Source of the DNA: Xylaria sp. FL1777 | Taxonomy: Eukaryota > Ascomycota > Sordariomycetes > Xylariales > Xylariaceae | Direction of reading: 5' to 3' | DNA length: 41,887 bases | Assembly (NCBI GenBank): GCA_022578965.1 | Contig: MU400793.1 | Location: 1-41,887, forward strand | In this document: piece after piece, positions 36,154-41,887 of the stretch | How positions within the stretch are numbered: the stretch's first letter is position 1 | Layout: each line of letters starts with the position of its first letter | The notes under the pieces: model-generated | Database searches by the model: none | What the model saw: only the letters and a program-made list of their open reading frames with translations | Told to the model about the DNA's origin: nothing | Made by a program: the position numbers and the translations under genes

Positions 36154-36360
36154 TAATATAAACTAGAAGAAGGACTTTATATTTATGGGGTTTAGCTATA
36201 GTAGTATCTCTATTTGTAGCTATAGTAGCTTAGCTAAATAGCTATGTAGGGCTTATACTTAAAGCAATTGTGTAGCAATTACCTGCAGGGCCCCCCTCTT
36301 TTTAATCTATATTACACTTTTTATGCTTAATTGTCTCACTACTTATAGTAGACCTTACTA
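36154..36360 (+). repeat. 3' LTR of the gypsy element
   Basis: 207 bp, collinear with 27703-27909. Its first dinucleotide is TA where the 5' LTR has TG. The expected purine-rich tract directly upstream is not obvious; the preceding bases include a T run. Confidence 0.92.
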
Positions 36361-36582
36361 TAAATATTGCGCTAAATTTTAAAGCATAAACTTAAACATT
36401 ATAAACAACATAATAAAAATTAGCTATAGTTGTTTTATTTATATTATTAAATAGCCTTTTTATTAATCGTTTTATTTTTTAATTTATATATAGCTTAATT
36501 ATTTAAATGCGTAAGTTATAACTTATATTTTTGCAATTAAAGTGTTATAGTAAATTTTACGCAATAATACTGCTTTATTTCA
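36361..36582 (+). repeat. R1 repeat, copy 3, right part
   Basis: It resumes the R1 alignment exactly after the 3' LTR, beginning with the duplicated TAAAT (36361-36365), then ATTGCGCTAAA, and runs to ACTGCTTTATTT. Confidence 0.85.
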
Positions 36583-36736
36583 CTACAAACATTAAGTGTT
36601 TAAAATAAAATAATATAGTTTGCTTTTTTTATTACATATTGCAGCTCTTATAAATATACTTAACTAGTAGAAAACCTTCGGCCTTTTTTGCATACTTGCC
36701 TTAAAACTTATATAAGTTATAACGTATGCTTAGATT
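36583..36736. other. Short unassigned segment
   Basis: It lies between R1 and R2 and is less mutated than the surroundings near 36660-36720. No feature was recognised. Confidence 0.4.
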
Positions 36737-37885
36737 TTAAATTTATGTTTTATATTAGCTTTACTGCTAAAAATATAAAATATTTTAGCTATATTTTTAA
36801 GCGTTATAAAGCTAAAAAAATATATATAGCTTTGCTTAAAACTTACTATAAAAATAAAAAATAAAATTTATAAAAGAAATATTATTAAAATTATTAATTT
36901 TAAGGCATAATTTAGCATTATTATAAATTTATTTATTAATAAAAATAGTTTTACTACTAAAAATACAAATATAATTTAAAAAAGATTTAATTAAACTAAT
37001 AATTTTATTAAATATATAAAATGCTTAAAAACTATTATTTAAATAAATAAAAAATTGCTGCTTTTTTTATTATATATAGTTAATAAAAAATAAGCTATTT
37101 ACTTTTTACTGCTAGAAATAAACTTTATTATAAAGTTTTAAATAAGTTTATATTTTTAAAGCTTTTATATAATAGCTAATATAATACTTAAAACAAGCTA
37201 AATTATTATACTAATAATAAACTATATTAAAAAGCTAAATTTAAAAGCTTAAAGTTATTAGTAACTAAAAAACTAATATATATTTGCTAAACTATTAACT
37301 TAGTAAATAAGCTATATAAAGCATAAAAATATTAAACCTTAAATAAAAAATCTAATAATTAGCAAAAGAAAATAAAAGTTAAATTAAAAAAATATAATTT
37401 AAAAAAATATATAAGTGCAAACTTTTAAAAGAATTAAAACCTATATAATAATATAACGTTAGTAATTTTTCTAACTTTTTTTATATAAAATATTAAACTT
37501 TTTAAAAACTTAAAAATATAAAATAATAAAAAGGTTTATATTGCTTTTAGTAATAATTAATTATTTAAAATACTTTTAGTTGCAATAAAAAAAACATTAA
37601 AGCAAAAAAACGCTAAAAAATTAATAATTATAAAAACTAAAAATTTTACATATAAAACTAAAAGTAAAAATAACTTAATTATAACTTTAATTTAAGTATT
37701 ATTAATTTTTTAAGCTTTAAAAACTAATAAATTAATAAAAAATAAAACAATAATTTTAAATATAATATATAAAACAAAAAATAAAAAGATTTATTTTAAA
37801 AATAATATATTATTTAATAGTACTGTTTTATTTAGATTTTATAAATAAAAAAAGCAAGCTTTAAAAAAAGCAAGCTATTATTTAA

Positions 37886-37900
37886 AAAATTTTGCGTTAT
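37886..37900. repeat. Target-site duplication, left copy (S1 copy 3)
   Basis: AAAATTTTGCGTTAT, repeated exactly at 38641-38655. Confidence 0.95.
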
Positions 37901-38580
37901 AATTTGTAATAATTTGTATTACTTAAATAAACGGCCTGTTAGCTATGCTAGTAGCTATTTAGTAAAATTTATACAAGTAGAAACCTTTTTTGGAGCAAAA
38001 ACTACTTATATATATAAAGTATGCAACAGTTTTGCTATAAATTTTATTAATTTGCTGCTTTTTTTATATAATACTTTGCTTTAAATCTTGTATGCTAAAT
38101 TAGCAGCACTTTTGCTTTGCAATATAAAAGTAAAAAAATCAGCGCGTTAACAAAGGGGTTTTTTATTAATTAGTAGTAAAAGCGCTTTTTTGCTAGCTTT
38201 AAGTTTTGCAAGCTATAAACAATATAGTATTAAGTAAATTTTAAGCATTATATAACGCTATATTTTTTATAAATTGCTTAGTGCTAAGTAATAAGCTTTA
38301 AGTTTTAATTACGCTAAAAATATAAGCTGTTTATTATATAAAAAAACTAGTGCTTATATAGCGTTAGCAGCAAAAGCTAAAGCTGCTTATTTTTATAGTA
38401 GCTAATATATTAAATTAGTTACTTATGTTGCTACACTAGCAAAAAAGCAAAATCCCTGGACTTTTAGCTTAGCTATTTAACTTTTAATTTTTATGCCTTT
38501 AGTATAGCAAGCATGCAGTTCAAACTAAGCTAAAAACAAACCAACTTTTGTTTTAAAGCAAAGCAACTGTAAACTAGGCA

Positions 38581-38591
38581 AAACTTGAACT
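38581..38591 (-). promoter_or_regulatory. Pol III B box of S1 copy 3
   Basis: On the minus strand AGTTCAAGTTT fits GGTTCGANNCC with transition changes only. Confidence 0.7.
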
Positions 38592-38622
38592 TACGACTTC
38601 AAAAGAAGTAGCTAAGCGCATG

Positions 38623-38633
38623 CCACTGCACTA
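38623..38633 (-). promoter_or_regulatory. Pol III A box of S1 copy 3
   Basis: On the minus strand TAGTGCAGTGG matches TRGCNNARYGG except for C to T at the fourth base. Confidence 0.7.
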
Positions 38634-38640
38634 CTAGGCC

Positions 38641-38655
38641 AAAATTTTGCGTTAT
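38641..38655. repeat. Target-site duplication, right copy (S1 copy 3)
   Basis: AAAATTTTGCGTTAT, identical to 37886-37900. Confidence 0.95.
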
Positions 38656-39024
38656 TTTAATAAAATAGCATTTATTAAAATATATATTTATGTTTTAGTA
38701 CTATTTTTAAAAGCATTTAATTAACTGCTAAACAATTAGCTATTTTTTTAAAAAAGCTTTATATAACTAACTTTATTTAGCAAAAAGCAGCATTATTAAC
38801 TAAAATATAATATTATAAAAAAATAGCACTTTTTTGAAACTTTTTTAAAATAAAAAAAATATATAATAAGATTTTTTTTTTTTATAAAATTAAAACAGTT
38901 TTTTATAAAATATAGCAAGTTTATAGCATTTTAATTTTTAAGCCTTTAAAAAATATTATAATAAAAGTTTTAAAAACTTAACTTAAGTATAACGTTTTTA
39001 AAAAAGCTTATAGTTTATATTATA

Positions 39025-40569
39025 ATGCTTAGTTTTTAGTACAAAAAAAAGTAAAAAGGTTTAATTAATTAATTTAGCTATAAAAATAAACGCAGTTATT
39101 ATATATAATGCTAATTTTTTTTAAAGCTATAATAAGTTTTTTAAAAAGTTTGCAATATATAAAATAATTTTTATAGTTAATTTATTTTTAAAATATAATT
39201 AAATATTACTTTTTATTTTTAGCTAAGTAATAACTGCTTTTTTTATATTAATAAGCTTTTTTTAAATAACTACTTTTTTATAAAAAGCAATAAATTTAGT
39301 AGCTTAATTTTTAAAAGTATTATTAAAGGTTTTATATAATATATTACTAATAAAATACAAACTTCTTTTTAATAATATAATAATTAAAAAACTTATTACT
39401 AAGTATAATAATTATAAAGTTGCTTTAAGTATTAAGTAGTTTATATTAAAACATTTTAAGAATTTTAATGCTATATTACTTAATTTTAAGCTAGCTAAAA
39501 TTATAGCTAGCATGCTTAAAAATAAATAAACAACACAAATAACTAAAATAGTTAGCTATATATATAGCACTAATTGCAAAAGCTTAATAAAAGCAAAAGT
39601 AATAAAAATTCTTAAGTAAAAAACTTGTAAAAACATTATAAAAGTACAGTTTTTTTTAAAAGTAATAGTATATTACTAAATATAAATTTAAAAGTATGCT
39701 ATAATTGCAAAACTATTAATACTTTTATTACGGAAAAATAAGCTGTTTTGCTTTAAAAAACTATAAAAAAAAGCTATAAAAAAGCTTTAAAAAGCTATTA
39801 TTATAGCTTTTATTTTTATTACTTTTAATTATACAAAAAGGCTTATTTAACTAAAAGTTAACGGTTTTAAAACTAATTAAAGCGTTATTTTATGTTAAAA
39901 AGTTAATAAATTTATTAAGCTAGCTAAATATAAGTTTAAAACATAAAAAAGCTTTAAAAAAAATATAATGCTATAAAGCTAAAAAAACTTGCTATTATTA
40001 AAACATTTTAGAAGTTATATAACTATTTTTATAAAATTATGTTTTATTTAAAAACTAATATAAAAGTTTTTATAGCTTAATTAAACAATAGATTTTTAGC
40101 ATTATTAAATGTTTAATTAATAAAATAAATAGCATATATAAAAACTTTTAATTTTATACTTTATTATATGCTAGAAAAAAAACATATAGCTGCTAATAAA
40201 CTTTTTAAAAAACTTTTTAAGCTATTAAATAAGTTAAATAATTATTAAAAAAAAATATAAAAAATTTTATTGATTTTTAATTATATATAATAGCTATTAC
40301 TATTATATATAAAAAATTAAGCAATTAACTAATTAAAAACTTAGTATATTAAAAATTAAAACTTCTGTTATATTTAAAAAGAGATTAAAGCAAAAAAAGC
40401 AAGCAAATTGCTAAATATTTTGTTTTTAAGTAAATTTTAAAAAAACTTATAATAAAAAAAAAGCAAAAACACTTTAAAAAAAAAACTTTTAAATTTTTTA
40501 TTAATAAGTTTATTTTTTAAAAAAAAATAAAGTCTAAAAAATACTAAAAAAGGTTATTAACAACAAAAA
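39025..40569. other. AT-rich decayed DNA, no gene seen
   Basis: The part directly before 40570 may be the diverged upstream part of R4. No open frame or RNA was recognised. Confidence 0.45.
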
Positions 40570-41160
40570 AACCTAAAAAGCTTTTATTAAAAAAACTATA
40601 AAAAAATAACATATGAAAGCTAAATATTTATAACTTAATAAATAACTTAAAAATATTACTAAAAAAGCTTTTATTAAAACGTTTATATTATAATTACTAG
40701 TTGTTTTAATTGCTAAAAATCTATTAATAGTAAAAAAACTAAAAAACACTGTTTTAATTATTCTTTAAATTTCTAGGTTTTTTAAGTTATAAATATGCAA
40801 ACTATACTATTAAGCAATAAATTTAAAGCTATTATAAAAGCAAAATGTAAAATAATAACTTATTTAAAAGCTAAACTTTTAAAATACGTGAACTTTTTAA
40901 AAATACTTAAGTTTATTAAAAGAAAATTATGTTTTAAAATAAAGTTCTTATTAAAATTAAATGTAATAATAGCTTTAAATTTAAAAAAGAAATAAAAAAC
41001 GTAATAAATACTTTAAAATATAAAATAAACTATAGTTTAGTTTATTATTTTTAAGCTTAAAGCTTTATTAAAAAAAGCTATAAGCTAATAAAAAAAAGCT
41101 TTATATAAATAATAAATAAAACTAAAAGAAATTAGCTAAAATACTTAAATTTAATAATAT
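40570..41160 (+). repeat. R4 repeat, plus copy (coding remnant of unknown family)
   Basis: This is the inverted partner of 23583-24170. It retains a 66-codon open stretch (40795-40995), MQTILLSNKFKAII followed by Lys/Leu-rich sequence. The matching stretch of the other copy gives MLLRNKFKGIIKAKNKIITY. Because the peptide is conserved in the same frame of both copies, it was probably coding, likely part of a transposon protein. I recognise no domain. Confidence 0.7.
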
Positions 41161-41275
41161 GTTACAAAATGGGCTAACTAAGCCGGTTAAAAGGCCATGT
41201 GTAAAAAAAGCACACGCAAAAAAAGTTCTATTCGTTAAAAAATATATATTTAAACCACTATAAAGGTTTAATGCA
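41161..41275. other. Less mutated patch at the right interior of unit B
   Basis: GGGCTAACTAAGCCGG and GGCCATGTG stand out as C/G-rich beside R4. No function was recognised. Confidence 0.4.
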
Positions 41276-41390
41276 TAAACTTAACAAACTTAAGCATTAA
41301 GTTTATTAAGCTTTAAACTTAATAAACTTAAGCGTTAAGTTTATTAAGTTTTAAACTTAAAACAATATAGCGTTAAGTTTATTAAAGCAA
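41276..41390. repeat. Cluster of interleaved inverted and direct repeats
   Basis: Three direct occurrences of GCRTTAAGTTTATTAA (starting near 41294, 41333 and 41371, about 40 bp apart) alternate with inverted CTTAATAAACTTAAGC segments, so the cluster can fold into several alternative hairpins. It lies about 330 bp inside the right array of unit B. Confidence 0.7.
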
Positions 41391-41717
41391 GCAACGTTTA
41401 TAAAACTTTTTTACTGTTTTTTTTGTTTATATAATTATGCACTTCTTATATTTAGTTACTTATTTAGTTCTAGTTTTTTAGCTATTAATTTCTTATAATT
41501 GCTAAGCACTAATATATTTATTATTTTTAATTTTTTAAGACCTTTATTAATGTATAATAATAAAAGTACTTTAAAAACCTCTTTAATAAACTACTGCTAA
41601 AAATCCTATTATTACCTGCAAATTAAAACTTTAAAAGTAAACTTAATATATTAATATATAATAAGTTTTTTACATTTTAATAGCTTTTTAATTAATAAAA
41701 CTTAGCACGCAAAAACC
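41391..41717. other. AT-rich decayed DNA, no gene seen
   Basis: Nothing was recognised between the repeat cluster and the array border. Confidence 0.5.
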
Positions 41718-41887
41718 AGGGTTGAAAAATTAGTACTTAGTATAAGGACTAATTTTAGTAGTACTAAATTAGTATTAGTATTAGTACTAAAATTTAAGTA
41801 CTAATTTAGTATTAGTACCACTAAGTACTAAACTAAATTAGTATTTAGTAGTACTAAAGACTAATTTAGTAGTACTAAAAGTACTAA
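41718..41887 (-). repeat. Right palindrome array of unit B
   Basis: It begins at the border AGGGTTG (41718-41724), then from 41730 reads TTAGTACTTAGTATAAGGACTAATTT, which is the inverse of the inner end of the 5315-5522 array. The rest is TTAGTACTAA and TTAGTATTAGTAC variants without the CCGG core. It ends ...AAAAGTACTAA at the last base of the window, close to the tip sequence seen at 5161, so the window may stop at or near the element end. Confidence 0.8.

Larger units (their letters stand above)
27703..36360 (+). mobile_element. Ty3/gypsy chromovirus (full length, inactivated)
   Basis: This 8658-bp LTR retrotransposon has two 207-bp LTRs, a primer-binding site 2 bp after the 5' LTR, and TAAAT duplications on both sides (27698-27702 and 36361-36365). 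The order protease, reverse transcriptase, RNase H, integrase, chromodomain is that of chromoviruses of the Ty3/gypsy group. It is long for this group, where 5-7 kb is usual, because of a long 5' half with no clear gag. All reading frames are destroyed by C-to-T and G-to-A changes on both strands. It inserted into an R1 repeat whose empty form survives at 3577-3872. Confidence 0.95.
37901..38640 (-). mobile_element. tRNA-derived SINE, family S1, full-length copy 3 (reversed)
   Basis: 740 bp on the minus strand, beginning GGCCTAGTAGTGCAGTGGCA at 38640 and ending in a duplicated ACAAATT-type tail at 37901. Exact 15-bp target duplications flank it and the empty site is known from 13360-13380. 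Its tRNA-like head is better preserved than in copy 1, with the TTCAAG core of the B box retained. The tail TAATACAAATTATTACAAA suggests that the family ends in a short simple repeat instead of poly(A). Confidence 0.92.
36737..39024 (+). repeat. R2 repeat, copy 2, split by an S1 SINE
   Basis: It aligns with 12208-13742 in two pieces, 36737-37900 and 38656-39024. The break is the S1 SINE at 37901-38640 with its duplicated target. The first copy shows the empty site (AAAATTTTGCGCTATTTTAA) without interruption. Confidence 0.85.
5315..41887. mobile_element. Unit B: ~36.5-kb region bounded by inverted palindrome arrays
   Basis: The left array (5315-5522) and the right array (41718 to window end) are inverted relatives. 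The innermost part, AGGGTTG followed by TTAGTACTTAGTATAAGGACTAATTT, is nearly identical in the two. The region contains later insertions (8.66-kb gypsy, three SINEs of one family, one of another, a fold-back MITE), leaving perhaps 25 kb of original sequence. It could be one large DNA element or two unrelated array copies that happen to face each other. No transposase is recognisable. Confidence refers to B being a single element. Confidence 0.4.

Noticed and set aside
1..41887. Mitochondrial or Plasmodium-like origin suggested by A+T content
   Set aside because: LTR retrotransposon with chromodomain, tRNA-derived SINEs with target duplications and transition-only divergence fit a RIP-active fungus; no mitochondrial gene is present.

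Overview
This window is an extremely A+T-rich stretch of nuclear DNA that looks like a repeat block of a filamentous ascomycete fungus with strong repeat-induced point mutation (RIP). The reasons are: differences between repeat copies are almost all C/T or G/A transitions; recognisable coding remnants carry stops where Gln or Trp codons are expected (CAA to TAA, TGG to TAG/TAA); the retroelement is a chromodomain-bearing Ty3/gypsy element of a type common in Pezizomycotina; and tRNA-derived SINEs with 13-15 bp target duplications are present. I see no intact protein gene and no functional RNA gene in 41.9 kb. Species cannot be named from this sequence.

Layout. Positions 1-5161 are an element (called A here) bounded by inverted arrays of a palindromic motif, TTAGTCCGGACTAA and its variants. 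Each array meets the interior at a conserved ACCCTGG-like border. A 153-bp less mutated spacer with a hairpin (5162-5314) separates it from a second array-bounded unit (B) that runs from 5315 to the window end, where an inverted array of the same kind begins at 41718. B is about 36.5 kb but carries later insertions, so its original size was smaller.

Inside B, in order: a tRNA-derived SINE with a poly(A) tail (7350-8035, minus); a decayed 1.5-kb repeat (12208-13742); a ~305-bp repeat (R1) also found in A; a 494-bp fold-back MITE flanked by TA (18140-18633); a second tRNA-headed SINE family in three copies (19790-20519, 25276-25770 truncated, 37901-38640 reversed); a ~590-bp inverted repeat pair (23583-24170 and 40570-41160); a five-unit tandem array of about 101 bp (25857-26387); and an 8.66-kb Ty3/gypsy chromovirus (27703-36360) with 207-bp LTRs, a 5-bp TAAAT target duplication and a dead protease-RT-RNase H-integrase-chromodomain polyprotein.

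The nesting order can be read. The gypsy element sits inside an R1 copy, and one SINE sits inside the second copy of the 1.5-kb repeat. In both cases an uninterrupted copy elsewhere in the window shows the empty site. The remaining DNA is TA-rich sequence with no recognisable content. The elements do not form a pathway; the window is a graveyard of nested insertions. Its most interesting feature is the array-bounded element family, whose ends I cannot assign to a known superfamily.
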